The notes below the pieces were generated by a model. That model saw only the letters and a list, made by a program, of their open reading frames with translations. It had not been told where the DNA came from and searched no databases. Shown piece by piece: positions 8,845 through 21,590 of a stretch of 64,000 nucleotides of DNA. The stretch is from assembly GCF_001577775.1 (NCBI RefSeq), contig NZ_CP010835.1, positions 248,001-312,000 of the forward strand, written 5' to 3'. The DNA comes from Pyrococcus kukulkanii (GTDB lineage: Archaea; Methanobacteriota_B; Thermococci; Thermococcales; Thermococcaceae). Position numbers and translations under genes: made by a program. Within the stretch, counting starts at the first letter, position 1, and each line of letters starts with the position of its first letter.

Positions 8845-10568
8845 AGCTTTTCACCTATTATGATCGTCAATATTGTCCTGGCTATCGATCTAAAGAACTT
8901 TGTAATATCGAGGCTTGTGGGGATTTTCATGCCGTAAACTGTTTTTTCATGAACTTCGGTAGCGTCTTTGAACTCTCTTCTAACTTCATCGTCAATTTTA
9001 GCTAGTAACTCTCTTGGAGTAGTGCTCCTCTTTAATCCATACATCCCTATAAGTCTGAGATAAGTTTTCTTATACCAATCTCTAAGCCCCTTCCTTTCCT
9101 CCTTTCCTCTTCTTTTTATTATTTCTGGTATCTCATGCTCCTTAACAACTATTCCCCTCTTCTTTTTGCTTCTCCACGGCTTTAGATATAGGAGAAATCC
9201 GAGGAGAGATACTATTGCCATACCTGCTATCTCCTCATACTTTACAACGTAAACGCTAACAGTTAAAACGTTACTTTCGGCGGGAGCATAGAGGGAATTT
9301 CCTGAGGATTTTGCCACTATCTCATGTTTCCCTGGGGAAGATAGCCGTAGCGTGATCTTAAACCTTTGTAAGGCTATAAAGTCCTTAATCTCCTTTCCAT
9401 CGACAATTATTGAGATGTTAATTCCCGAAACACTGGTGCTCCCCACTATCTCAATTGGCATCCCAACCCTAACTTTGCTTGGTCCCTCTATCTTTATTTG
9501 GACTGGTATCTTGAGAACATTAATTGTGACGTTCTTGGAGCATTTTTCATGGATATCATCTCCCGGATAAAAAATACTTACAGGATAAGTTCCAGGATAC
9601 GGAAAGGTATAATTGACTGAGAAATCTCCCTTTGCATTCGTTTTTATTGCACTATTGTTTACGTATACTGTTGCGTTAGAAATTGGAAATCCAAGGGCAT
9701 CTTTTAGCGATCCATTAAGTGTTATCGTTGAATTGGGGTAACCTGAGGGAGAACTTATAGTGATCAAACATGGTACCTTAGATACATTGACCAATATAAC
9801 GTTTGACTTTTTGCCTTTTGCAGTTAAATAAACCTTGTAAGAACCAATTTTAGTGAACCTATACGGTATAGAGAAGTTTCCAGGTACCTGAATGGAGTGA
9901 TTTCCAATGTGAAGAGTTACTTCTGGGAAAACGGAGTATCCATATATGGTCACGTTTTCAAATATGTAGGGATTCTTCTTAGAAACATATACGACAAGGG
10001 TTGCGTTGCTCTTTATTATTTTGTTTGACGTTATTTTTAGGTAATACTCAAGTAGTCTCTCAATATCGTTAAGGGCATCTTCAACTTTCGATGTATCTAA
10101 GGCTTTAGTACTGTTGTTTACTATAAACTCCATGTCCTTAATAGTTTCAACTGTCCTTCTGGCATCCTTTAAATTATTAAGTGCAAATTCCGCAGACAAC
10201 TTAGCCTTAACGTACATCTTAAGCTCATAAAATTTTCTGAAATCATTAACTCCTTTGATTATGTTTCCTATCTCCTTTGAGAGCTGTATGAAGGGAGGAA
10301 GATACCTAGTTAGTGTTACGTTAACTCCTCTTGCTCTGTAAAATTCTTCCTCTTCCCTTGTCCAGTTCATTATTAGTTGAAGTTTCTTATACTGTGTCAG
10401 ATTCAAGTCTTTGAGAGCTGAAGCTGAGATGTCTAAGACCGTAGAAAAGAACTCGTACAATGCTGAATCATCTCTGGGAGCACTTTCGAATTTCACTTGT
10501 CTAATTTGAGCTAGTGTTGGAGTTATTAGTAGTAGGATTATCGTTAATGAAACAAGGATCTTCTTCAT
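8841..10568 (-). CDS. Secreted/membrane protein with Ig-like repeats and C-terminal DUF4129 domain
   Basis: The 575-residue protein begins with a signal peptide (MKKILVSLTIILLLITPTLA), has a helical region to about residue 200, then at least three Ig-like or carboxypeptidase-regulatory-like beta domains, a membrane segment near residue 450 (IAGMAIVSLLGFLLYL) and a cytoplasmic DUF4129-type tail with STTPRELL. The extracellular part holds about fifteen N-x-S/T sequons, so it should be heavily N-glycosylated. It is the first gene of the MoxR operon. I take the ATG at 10568 because GTGGGAG is directly upstream. No transglutaminase catalytic triad is visible, although the family context often includes one. 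Confidence 0.8.
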   Translation of the reverse strand: MKKILVSLTIILLLITPTLAQIRQVKFESAPRDDSALYEFFSTVLDISASALKDLNLTQYKKLQLIMNWTREEEEFYRARGVNVTLTRYLPPFIQLSKEIGNIIKGVNDFRKFYELKMYVKAKLSAEFALNNLKDARRTVETIKDMEFIVNNSTKALDTSKVEDALNDIERLLEYYLKITSNKIIKSNATLVVYVSKKNPYIFENVTIYGYSVFPEVTLHIGNHSIQVPGNFSIPYRFTKIGSYKVYLTAKGKKSNVILVNVSKVPCLITISSPSGYPNSTITLNGSLKDALGFPISNATVYVNNSAIKTNAKGDFSVNYTFPYPGTYPVSIFYPGDDIHEKCSKNVTINVLKIPVQIKIEGPSKVRVGMPIEIVGSTSVSGINISIIVDGKEIKDFIALQRFKITLRLSSPGKHEIVAKSSGNSLYAPAESNVLTVSVYVVKYEEIAGMAIVSLLGFLLYLKPWRSKKKRGIVVKEHEIPEIIKRRGKEERKGLRDWYKKTYLRLIGMYGLKRSTTPRELLAKIDDEVRREFKDATEVHEKTVYGMKIPTSLDITKFFRSIARTILTIIIGEKL

Positions 10569-10630
10569 CGCTCCCACTAAGATATAACTCTTTTAAATAT
10601 TTAGGATGTTAGGGGTTTTGGGTTTAAGCT

Positions 10631-11380
10631 ATGGAAAGGGCGTTGATATCTGGATTGGCAATCCTTGGAATTGGTGCATTTATCTCAACAACATCAGTGA
10701 TTATGGGTACAGATACACTTAACATTGGATTAGCCGCTTTAATAATTGGAGCTGTAGTTCTAGCCTTTAAATCTGAGGAATATGTTCGAAGAGACACTCT
10801 AGATCTTGTCGTTACGTCGGTTCAGGAGAGCCTGGAAAAAATGGTTAAAGATCTTGGATTAGAAGGAAATGCTGTCTATCTTCCACCTTATGAGAATTTA
10901 CCGGAAGGTGGCGTTTTTATCCCATTAGTTAAGGATTATAGAATAGATTTGGGTAAGTTAAGTGAGGATTCTGTGTTCTTGACTGAAGTGAGTAGTGAAC
11001 GTGAGATGGGTCTATTAATAAGGCCCCCTGGGGGCAAAATTGTTGAAAAATTTGAGGAACACCTAGAGGGAGAAATAACTAGCGTTCCAGAAGTTGAAAG
11101 TGTCAGCACTGCGGTTCTTAAATTTCTAGAACTAGCTGAAAGTGTCTATATAGAAGATGCAGGCAACACGTTTTACGTCTATGTGAAGCCCAGGAATATA
11201 GAATTTTGCAAGAGGCGAATTAAAAACTGCAATCAAGTTGCATGCCCAATATGCTCTTCAATCCTCCTTGGCTTGGCAAAGGGAAGTGGACAACTACTTG
11301 AAAGTGAGAAGTTTGAGATTGATGGTGAGAGAGTTAAAATTACCGTGAAAAAACTTGGAGGGATTAGCGAATGGATGTGA
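10631..11380 (+). CDS. Conserved archaeal membrane-anchored protein, function unknown
   Basis: The 249-residue protein has two N-terminal membrane segments (residues about 5-23 and 28-46, GLAALIIGAVVLAF), followed by a soluble domain. The C-terminal part has a cysteine pair region, CKRRIKNCNQVACPICSS, reminiscent of archaeal signal-relay or metal-binding domains. I do not recognise the family. The gene diverges from the MoxR operon with about 60 bases between them and overlaps the next gene by ten bases, so it probably heads an operon with the 80-residue membrane protein and aglB. Confidence 0.65.
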   Translation: MERALISGLAILGIGAFISTTSVIMGTDTLNIGLAALIIGAVVLAFKSEEYVRRDTLDLVVTSVQESLEKMVKDLGLEGNAVYLPPYENLPEGGVFIPLVKDYRIDLGKLSEDSVFLTEVSSEREMGLLIRPPGGKIVEKFEEHLEGEITSVPEVESVSTAVLKFLELAESVYIEDAGNTFYVYVKPRNIEFCKRRIKNCNQVACPICSSILLGLAKGSGQLLESEKFEIDGERVKITVKKLGGISEWM

Positions 11381-11613
11381 GTGACTACATTTTGTCCTTT
11401 ATCTCGATCTGGATTGTTCTATCTGCTCTCTTGACATCCAAGATGGATGTTTTTCTAACACTATCCCTAATAGGCATCTTAATTGCAATAACTGTTGGCG
11501 GGGAATACATTTCAAAAAAACAAAAGGATAATATCACCCCAATAGTGGAAGTTCTCCTTGCAATATTCGTCGTGATCGTGCTAAAGAAAGTGTACGAGGT
11601 ACTCAGTGGGTGA
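11371..11613 (+). CDS. Small membrane protein upstream of aglB
   Basis: The 80-residue product has three hydrophobic segments (about residues 5-22, 27-44 and 58-75) and no recognisable domain. It starts inside the preceding gene (ATGGATGTGAGTGAC from 11371) and its stop is five bases before the aglB start, so the three genes are coupled. A role as a small subunit or regulator near the oligosaccharyltransferase is only suggested by position. Confidence 0.6.
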   Translation: MDVSDYILSFISIWIVLSALLTSKMDVFLTLSLIGILIAITVGGEYISKKQKDNITPIVEVLLAIFVVIVLKKVYEVLSG

Positions 11614-11617
11614 GACT

Positions 11618-13846
11618 ATGAAGGTTAAATATAAGTATATGGTGATACTAGGGATTGTTTCAGCCTTAATAGTGAGGCTAATTCCCCTAAGGATGAAATA
11701 TATGTACGGTTACGATCCCTACTTCCACCTTAAGTACATTTTATATTGTGTTGAAAAAGAGCAGTGGGTGGACTTCTTTCCTTATGCTCTTGGTCCCTGG
11801 GGAATGAAGGTTAAGCTTTTCCATCCCCTTGGTCTTTGGGCAACTCCAGCTTACCTTTCTAAAATACTTCCGGGTTCAATTGACTTTATTTTTAAAATAA
11901 CTCCTGTGATATTTGGGGTTCTGACGATTATATTCTTCACGTATGCCCTAAGCAGAGTCTATGGGTATAGAACGGCAGCTCTGTTTTCACTTCTCTTGGC
12001 CTTTAACTTTGGACACATTATGCGATCAATGGCCAACTACTACAGGGGAGATAATTATATGCTGTTTTGGTATTCACTAGCATTTTTTGGCTTCTCCCTT
12101 TTAGTATCACCTAGAAACACATTGGAAAGAATCACTGCTTATTTCTTAATTTTCCTATCTCCTGCCTTGGCTTCAGTTTTTTGGCAGGCATATTATCCAA
12201 TTTTTGTTTTAGTATTGGCGAACGCTGTGTTCTTGCTAATAGGCGCGTTTTTACTGTCGAAGGATGAGGTGATACCTCAGGCTCTTATTGCAATAGCCCT
12301 AATGTTGCCCTCTACAGTTTTGGCAAGTGTTCTGGGTGAGAAAGTTGGCTTCGGAATGCTTGGAGAAAACAAGGGGATGGGAAATTATCTATCAAAGAAG
12401 TTTGGGCTAGAATTTGGATTCTTACATGACATATTCCTTTATTATCTCTTCAAAATTATCCTTTTGGTAGTCCTTCTGGCTGTGATCATACTCATTGTCT
12501 CGAAGCTACTCAGGGACATAAAGACGAGGGCAATAACCCTAACAATTTTGGTCATAGCTGGTAGTTTAATACTATATTCCAAGTACTACCCTATATTTTC
12601 AACTCTTTTAAACAGGATATTCCTAACTCCTCCAATTTCTGAGACCCAGAGGAGCACGTTAAGAGATTTTTGGATAGCATATGGCCCTCAGTTCCTTTTG
12701 GCTTTCCTATACCCACTTAGATTCAGGAGACTAAACGTATTTACTCTGTTGACATTAGGAACGGTATTAGTACTACTCCCTATGGCTATTATTTGGACTA
12801 GATTCCTTTTCCTTGCTTCAGTAGCAATATCCTTAATGGCTACCCTTGGTCTCTCTTCTTTTAAGTTAAGTAAAAGGAAAATTGTTGCTTCAACATTAGT
12901 GGTTGCAATTTTGATATCTTCGGTTCACGGAACTTATGAAACACTTAACCTTAAGCCGGAAATGAATGAATATTGGGAGAACGCTCTTGTATGGCTTGGA
13001 AGGAATTCTAACATAAATGACATAGTTCTAGTGTGGTGGGATTATGGCCATTGGGTAACCTATTACTCTACGAGAGCTCCTGTAGCCCAGGGAAGCCCAA
13101 GCAAGTTTGTTGCAAGGTATTACCTAGGACTTGTGAACAATAGAAGCCTAATGAACATTGGTGTGGATTACGTGATAGTGTCGTATAACCTCCTTTATAA
13201 GTTCCAAGCTGTGGTTAAAACGGCAAATGTAACAGGCTACAGGCTTCTTCTCCTATATAAGTCGAAGGAGTATACTTTTACTAATGGAGATATAGCCATT
13301 GTTGCAGTACCAACTCGTAATAGTTGGGACGTCCGCATTATTGCGAATGGAATAGTGGGACGGCCAAGGGAAGCATATGTTGAAGTTGGAGACAGGATTT
13401 ACAAGGTAAAGTACAATTCTAATGCTGACTTGTACGTTTATGTGAATTTTAACTATGGTTACGCCGTGTTGACTGATTCAAAGACTTTTAATACCCCTAT
13501 GGTCAGGATGATGGCCACTAACTCATATCCTGGATATGAACTGGTTTATTCCGATGGTGGTATTGTTAAGATATTCAAATTCAACCATCCAAATGTTGTC
13601 GTTAAAGGCTCTAATGGACGTATTGTACTTAGGTTCTCTAACCCGGTAGGAACTAAATTAAGACTATATGGTTACTTGGACAATGGGACCTTAGTTTACA
13701 AAGAGACGTTTGACGTTAAGGGTAAAGACAGCTTTTTCATCCCCCAGGATCTTAATAATAGCGTCGTGATAAGATATGTCTACTTTGGAAAGTATGTTTT
13801 TGATAGAGGATTGTTTAGGGTGGATGACATAATAACTAAGAGGTGA
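11618..13846 (+). CDS. aglB: Oligosaccharyltransferase, STT3/AglB family (short form)
   Basis: This membrane enzyme transfers a lipid-linked oligosaccharide to Asn in N-x-S/T sequons on the outer face of the membrane. The WWDYG catalytic-domain motif is present at residues 473-477. The first acidic motif is YDPYFH near residue 32 and a second, RGDNYM, lies in an external loop. About eleven to thirteen hydrophobic segments precede the soluble C-terminal domain. At 742 residues it fits the short paralogue group of Thermococcales AglB rather than the long one of about 950 residues. The ATG at 11618 is chosen because GGTGAG precedes it by five bases. The product probably acts on envelope proteins such as the sequon-rich DUF4129 protein encoded divergently upstream. 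Confidence 0.95.
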   Translation: MKVKYKYMVILGIVSALIVRLIPLRMKYMYGYDPYFHLKYILYCVEKEQWVDFFPYALGPWGMKVKLFHPLGLWATPAYLSKILPGSIDFIFKITPVIFGVLTIIFFTYALSRVYGYRTAALFSLLLAFNFGHIMRSMANYYRGDNYMLFWYSLAFFGFSLLVSPRNTLERITAYFLIFLSPALASVFWQAYYPIFVLVLANAVFLLIGAFLLSKDEVIPQALIAIALMLPSTVLASVLGEKVGFGMLGENKGMGNYLSKKFGLEFGFLHDIFLYYLFKIILLVVLLAVIILIVSKLLRDIKTRAITLTILVIAGSLILYSKYYPIFSTLLNRIFLTPPISETQRSTLRDFWIAYGPQFLLAFLYPLRFRRLNVFTLLTLGTVLVLLPMAIIWTRFLFLASVAISLMATLGLSSFKLSKRKIVASTLVVAILISSVHGTYETLNLKPEMNEYWENALVWLGRNSNINDIVLVWWDYGHWVTYYSTRAPVAQGSPSKFVARYYLGLVNNRSLMNIGVDYVIVSYNLLYKFQAVVKTANVTGYRLLLLYKSKEYTFTNGDIAIVAVPTRNSWDVRIIANGIVGRPREAYVEVGDRIYKVKYNSNADLYVYVNFNYGYAVLTDSKTFNTPMVRMMATNSYPGYELVYSDGGIVKIFKFNHPNVVVKGSNGRIVLRFSNPVGTKLRLYGYLDNGTLVYKETFDVKGKDSFFIPQDLNNSVVIRYVYFGKYVFDRGLFRVDDIITKR

Positions 13847-13898
13847 GTTATCTCTAAATCCTCTTGGATATTTTTCAAGTTTTGAATAGGACGGGAAA

Positions 13899-14008
13899 AT
13901 GAAGAACACAAGAAGGATGTTGGTAATATTGTTCGTTTTTTATTGAGCAATATGGTTTCAGTGGGGACGTCATTAGCCTATAACTTTGACGATATTTGTC
14001 TGGAGTGA
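13899..14008 (+). pseudogene. Broken fragment of a secreted-protein gene
   Basis: An ATG at 13899 begins a basic-hydrophobic stretch, MKNTRRMLVILFVF, that stops at once (TGA at 13944). Shifting one base in the T-run at about 13935-13942 lets it continue as LLSNMVSVGTSLAYNFDDIC to a stop at 14006-14008. Read together the two parts look like a signal peptide and the first mature residues of an exported protein. The reading frame ends where the mobile-element-like scar begins. The alternative is chance; the reading is short. Confidence 0.35.
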
Positions 14009-14135
14009 CAAGGGAGGTCACTTTGGAGGATGTTAACTCTAACTCAGTGGAATCCTTGCCCTTCAGGGCGGGGAGGAGGTCAGTTGAGGACTGTATACAT
14101 ATACATGAAGAAAGCCACCGATACTCTCCTTGGCC
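14009..14135 (+). mobile_element. Scar resembling the right end of an IS200/IS605-type element
   Basis: The segment contains the hairpin GCCCTTCAGGGC (14058-14069) followed by GGGGAGGAGGTCAG, a pattern typical of the 3-prime end of archaeal tnpB-bearing elements. In one frame it reads GVTREVTLEDVNSNSVE then SLPFRAGRRSVED to a TAA near 14142, resembling the degenerate tail of TnpB. No tnpA, no rest of tnpB and no matching left end were found nearby, so this is at most a decayed remnant or a solo end. It lies directly after the broken signal-peptide fragment, suggesting that insertion or excision disrupted that gene. Confidence 0.5.
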
Positions 14136-18149
<4,014 letters not shown>

Positions 18150-18175
18150 TCCTCTTCTTCTTTTTTCTCTTCAAC
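18150..18175 (+). terminator. Pyrimidine-rich terminator after nrdJ
   Basis: A run of T and C (CTTCTTCTTTTTTCTCTTC) directly follows the nrdJ stop codon. T-rich tracts of this kind terminate archaeal RNA polymerase without a hairpin. Confidence 0.5.
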
Positions 18176-18207
18176 ATATTTTTAAGGCCCAAACTTAATG
18201 AACCAAC

Positions 18208-19084
18208 ATGAACATTCTAGAGATGCTCTCTTTAATACTCTTAGGTTACATGCTTAAACGGATAATAAAGAGCGAGAGGTTCTTCTACATCCTGAGGAGG
18301 CTTGTAAACGAAGTTTTGTTCGCTTTATTCGTCTTTGGAAACGTTGCTAGTAAAGACCTTTCCTACCTGTTAAAAATAAAATAGTTTCCTATACGTGTTC
18401 TTGGTTATAGGAATAAGCCTCTCCGCTTCATTTTTGTACTCGAAGCTGTTTGTAAAGGATAGAAAGTGGAAAGGGGCTTTAATGGTTCTCTCCTCTTACC
18501 CAAATACTGCCGCATTGGGGTTCCCAATAGCGAGCCTTTTCTTGGACGATATAACCCCTGCAATCCTATACTCCACAACGAACTCCCTGATAATCCTCCC
18601 CATAGTCACTTTTGTAGCGGCACATTACTCTACCGGTGGCGCCTCAATAAGGAAGAGCTTCAAGAAAGCCTTGAGGTTTCCCCCAACGGTCGCTAACTTA
18701 TTGGCTCTAACTTTGGTAATAGCCGGAATCAGGTTGCCGGACTGGTTTATTAATCCAATAAAGACCATTGGATGGACTAACATCCCCCTCCTCCTCGTGT
18801 ACTTTGGCTCTAGGATATCCCTGGGTAAGTTCTCCGTGAGGAGATTAATAGAGGTTGCAACTTTTAGGAGCTTGATCCCCTTTGCATTCGTCTATGCAAC
18901 CCTGCACGGTTATCCCGGGGAAATATTCTATGCAATATTGGTTGAAGCCTCGATGCCACCGGCAATAGCCGCCAATGCAATCTTAGCCCAGTACGATCTT
19001 AAGGCTGAAGAAGCGATAAGTGTAACCTTTGTGTGGACGCTAATAGTTATAGCCTTTTTCTCTATACTGGCCTGGAGGTGGTGA
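18208..19084 (+). pseudogene. AEC-family (auxin efflux carrier-like) permease, frameshifted
   Basis: Reading starts at the ATG at 18208 with hydrophobic MNILEMLSLILLGYMLKRI and runs to a TAG at 18382-18384. From about 18380 a second frame continues with FLVIGISLSASFLYSKLF, SSYPNTAALGFPIASLF and the C-terminal helices to the TGA at 19084. Together they make one complete AEC permease of roughly 290 residues, with the conserved N-T-A-A-L-G-F-P motif present. The break lies at the A-rich run TAAAAATAAAATAG (18371-18384). It may be a real frameshift or a sequencing error in the homopolymer. If intact it would be a small-solute exporter in the cytoplasmic membrane. Confidence 0.8.
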
Positions 19085-19085
19085 G

Positions 19086-19262
19086 ATGGAGAGAAAGAAG
19101 GTTTACAGACTGCTCCTCGTTTTGGTTTTGATCCTTACCGTTGTATACACCTTAAGCATCCTGGGATACCTTCCCTACTTTCTAGCTTACTACATCGTGG
19201 TGTTCTTCATAGTCCTGTTCCTGGCCTTAAGGTGGCATGAGAGGCTTAGGGGCTGGAGGTAA
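19086..19262 (+). CDS. Small two-helix membrane protein
   Basis: A 58-residue ORF starts at the ATG two bases after the permease stop, with GGAGGTGGTGAG as ribosome binding site. It contains two hydrophobic helices (LLLVLVLILTVVYTLSILGY and FLAYYIVVFFIVLFLAL) between basic ends, ending RLRGWR. The tight spacing suggests co-transcription with the AEC permease. I do not recognise the family. Confidence 0.6.
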   Translation: MERKKVYRLLLVLVLILTVVYTLSILGYLPYFLAYYIVVFFIVLFLALRWHERLRGWR

Positions 19263-19264
19263 GA

Positions 19265-19396
19265 ATGTGCCGTTTCCGCTACCTGTTGCAGTGCAACAGG
19301 TGCGGTTGGCCTCGTACTCCCGTCCACATTGGGGCCACCGGCCACCTCAGACGGGAGGTCATGGGCCTTAAGGCCGAACGGAAACGGCCCACCTAG
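19265..19396 (+). ncRNA. GC-rich, highly folded RNA candidate (overlapping a 43-codon ORF)
   Basis: A sharply GC-rich island can fold into a closed multibranch structure. The outer stem is GCCGTTTCCG (19269-19278) with CGGAAACGGC (19379-19388). Inside are ACCTGTTGCA/TGCAACAGGT (19281-19301), CTCCCGTC/GACGGGAG (19317-19324 with 19350-19357) enclosing GGCC/GGCC, and the palindrome GGCCTTAAGGCC (19364-19375). GC-rich islands in AT-rich hyperthermophile genomes are usually structured RNAs. Against a pure RNA, an ATG at 19265 follows GGAGGT by four bases and opens a 43-codon ORF with a C-x2-C pair (CNRC) that ends just outside the outer stem. Either product, or both, is possible. Confidence 0.6.
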
Positions 19397-19648
19397 AGAG
19401 ATTACACTAAAACCTCAAAAAACTTACGGTCACAAAAACAACAAAATCAAAAAGACACCAACTAGAGAACAGCCTAAACTGCACAAACCTTTGTAGTTTT
19501 GTGCACTATACTTTCTTAAGCCAACACCTTAACGGAGAGCTGAGCTCGAGCGTTAAAGATTTCACTGTGGATTCTCTTAAGAGCTGCCTTGGGTAGTTTA
19601 AAACTTCGAAGATAACTTAACAGATTTCTTTCTGCTTTAAGGCTCTAA
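19397..19648. other. Decayed intergenic region with an imperfect hairpin and a possible coding remnant
   Basis: A stem TGCACAAA with TTTGTGCA lies at about 19478-19504. On the minus strand the frame ending at 19516 is open for about 41 codons without a start codon and reads like real protein (for example RSFKLPKAALKRIHSEIFNA), so it may be the tail of a lost gene. I cannot assign it. Confidence 0.3.
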
Positions 19649-20735
19649 CTATAGAGCTTTAGAAATGACTTCCCTTACAACTGGGTCAATTATTCTATAC
19701 CTTCCCTTCTCCTTCCTTATCCATCCCATCTTCTCGAGGTTCTTGAGTAGATTGGCGAGCCGTGAGTTTGGAACTTCTCCAGCTCTCACCTCAATATATT
19801 CCTTTATTAGTTTCCATCTGTCTAGGCCCAGGGATATTGCCTTAAGGATTAAGGAGTATCTTGGGCTCTTCTTTTCCAGCTCTTTTACCTCCCCCAGGAT
19901 CATTGCCTCTGCCTTCTTGAGCACTTTCTCCATAGCCTCTTCGAAGCTTTTAGTGTGAATGTAGCTGTAGCCGAATTCAACGAGCCAACCGGGGATTCCA
20001 TCAAGGAAGTTAACTGCTTTTTCTATTTCTTCTTCACTGATCTTTACTCCTGCTTCCTTAAATCCCCTCCTCAAGAACTCCTTAGACAAATCCCTCGAGA
20101 AGGGCTCAACTGTGATCTCCTCGTAAGCCCTTCCGTAAAGTGGGGAGTTGTAGTCACCAGTTCCCAGGAAATCGTGTAGCAAACCAACTTCTGAACCTGA
20201 GAGTATGAAGGAGAGGTTCTCAAGGTTGTCGTAGGCATATGCCACTAACGCTAGAAACTCTTTACCACCTCTCGCTCCGTAGAATCTCAGGTATTGAGCT
20301 TCATCTATTGCAATTACTGCCCCTATTTCATTAAGGCTCAGAAGTACATCGGTGAGATACGATTCTCTGCTCAACTTTATCTCTACTCCCGATACTTTAA
20401 CTCCCTCTATTCTTCCGAGGGTGTTTGCAAGCTCTCTCCTCCATTTGGGCTTTGTTGCATTTAAACTCCTCTCTATGGCCTTTTTTAATGAACTGCTGCT
20501 TATCCAGCCTCCCGACTCGAAGTAAAGCTCTCTTGCATCTATATAAATACCATTTAGTTCGTCTAGGGCAACCCTGAGGATCGACGATTTTCCAATTCTC
20601 CTGATCCCTAAAAGCAGAGTTAGTGGATATCTTTTAGTTGCCTTAATTAACTCTTCCAGCTCTTTCCCCTGTCAAACAACTCTTCTCTTCTTGTTTTTGG
20701 CCTTGGATCAAACAGTATGTAATGCCCCCGTAACC
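19649..20735 (-). pseudogene. Archaeal AAA ATPase (PF01637 type), frameshifted near the N-terminus
   Basis: The main frame carries Walker A LLLGIRRIGKSS, a Walker B-like GAVIAIDEAQYLRFYG, LSFILSGSEVGLLHD as sensor 1 and a C-terminal winged helix (VPNSRLANLLKNLEKMGWIR). These are the hallmarks of the archaeal STAND-like ATPases of unknown role. The N-terminal segment LFDPRPKTRREELFDR is in another frame, and the two join at the run of C at about 20665-20670 (one base missing relative to FDR-x-KELEEL). No good start codon precedes it. The remaining in-frame start would be a TTG at 20374, which removes Walker A, so the gene is probably dead unless the shift is a sequence error. Confidence 0.78.
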
Positions 20736-20773
20736 TAGTAACGGTACCATTACTTAAATAAATTTTGTGAAAG

Positions 20774-21409
20774 CTAGATCACATCAAACCTCAGCCAATA
20801 GTACCTCTCGTCTTCCTCGATGCTTATTGGCTTCAGCTCGAAGCTCCTCGTGTATAGTGGAGACTTAGTAACCACCGTATGGAACTCTCCATACTCCCCC
20901 AGCGGATCTATTCCTGGGTTCTTAGCTAAGAACTCTTCGAGATCTCTTTCACTTCTGAATGTGTAACCCAGGAGTTCCCTTGGAAGTTTGCTCTTATCTA
21001 CGGCTATTATCGAGTATTCAAACCCCTCCCTCAAAATTTCTCTGGCCAGCTCGAGGGTGTCCATTCCAAAAAGTGGCTCCACCAGCTTTAACCCAGCCTC
21101 CCTCGCTATCCCTTCAAGCCACCTGTAGTGATCCTCTATCTTCACGTCTCCCGCTATTATCGCCTCCACGGAGAGGGCCCTAAGGTTCTCGATGAGCTTT
21201 TCCGTCCCTTGGCTTATGTCAAATGTGAGCATGGCCTTCCCCATTGAGTTAGCTATCCTCCTAAGAGAGCGTAGGTTCTCATAATGGGGGGAGAGTCCGA
21301 TGCTGGTCTTCAATGCTAGTAGGTAAGTGACATCGTATCCAAGCTTTTGTGCCAGGTAAACGGCATATAGGCCGTCCTTTCCTCCCGAGAATAGGGCTAT
21401 TGCCTTCAT
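20774..21409 (-). CDS. Diphthine-ammonia ligase-like PP-loop ATPase (DUF71/Dph6 family)
   Basis: The 211-residue protein has the PP-loop SGGKDGLYA at residues 8-16, where ATP pyrophosphate binds, and the family motif GEYGEFHT near residue 175. This architecture belongs to Dph6, which amidates diphthine on elongation factor 2. Pyrococci carry more than one DUF71 paralogue, so this copy may have another substrate. It diverges from the Cmr operon, with about 180 bases of AT-rich DNA between them. Confidence 0.82.
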   Translation of the reverse strand: MKAIALFSGGKDGLYAVYLAQKLGYDVTYLLALKTSIGLSPHYENLRSLRRIANSMGKAMLTFDISQGTEKLIENLRALSVEAIIAGDVKIEDHYRWLEGIAREAGLKLVEPLFGMDTLELAREILREGFEYSIIAVDKSKLPRELLGYTFRSERDLEEFLAKNPGIDPLGEYGEFHTVVTKSPLYTRSFELKPISIEEDERYYWLRFDVI

Positions 21410-21504
21410 GCTTGCACGTTATATGTTTCTGCTTATAGCGGTTTTCCCGGGATTTGCTACACTATTAAATGTTCTCCAATATTCAAATAATTTTAATCTT
21501 TTCG

Positions 21505-21522
21505 CAGAAAAATTTTTAATAC
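21505..21522 (+). promoter_or_regulatory. cmr1: Probable promoter of the Cmr operon
   Basis: A BRE/TATA-like element, GCAGAAAAATTTTTAATAC, sits about 75 bases upstream of cmr1, and GGGGGATGA at 21579-21587 provides the ribosome binding site. By-eye assignment. Confidence 0.45.
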
Positions 21523-21590
21523 TTTAATCTACAGTATTAGTGGACACTCTTTCCTGTTATCCACACCCTCAAATTTATGGGGGATGATTA

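Noticed and set aside
21410-21590. Search for CRISPR repeats beside the Cmr operon
   Set aside because: No repeated 28-37 base unit is visible here or after cmr6.
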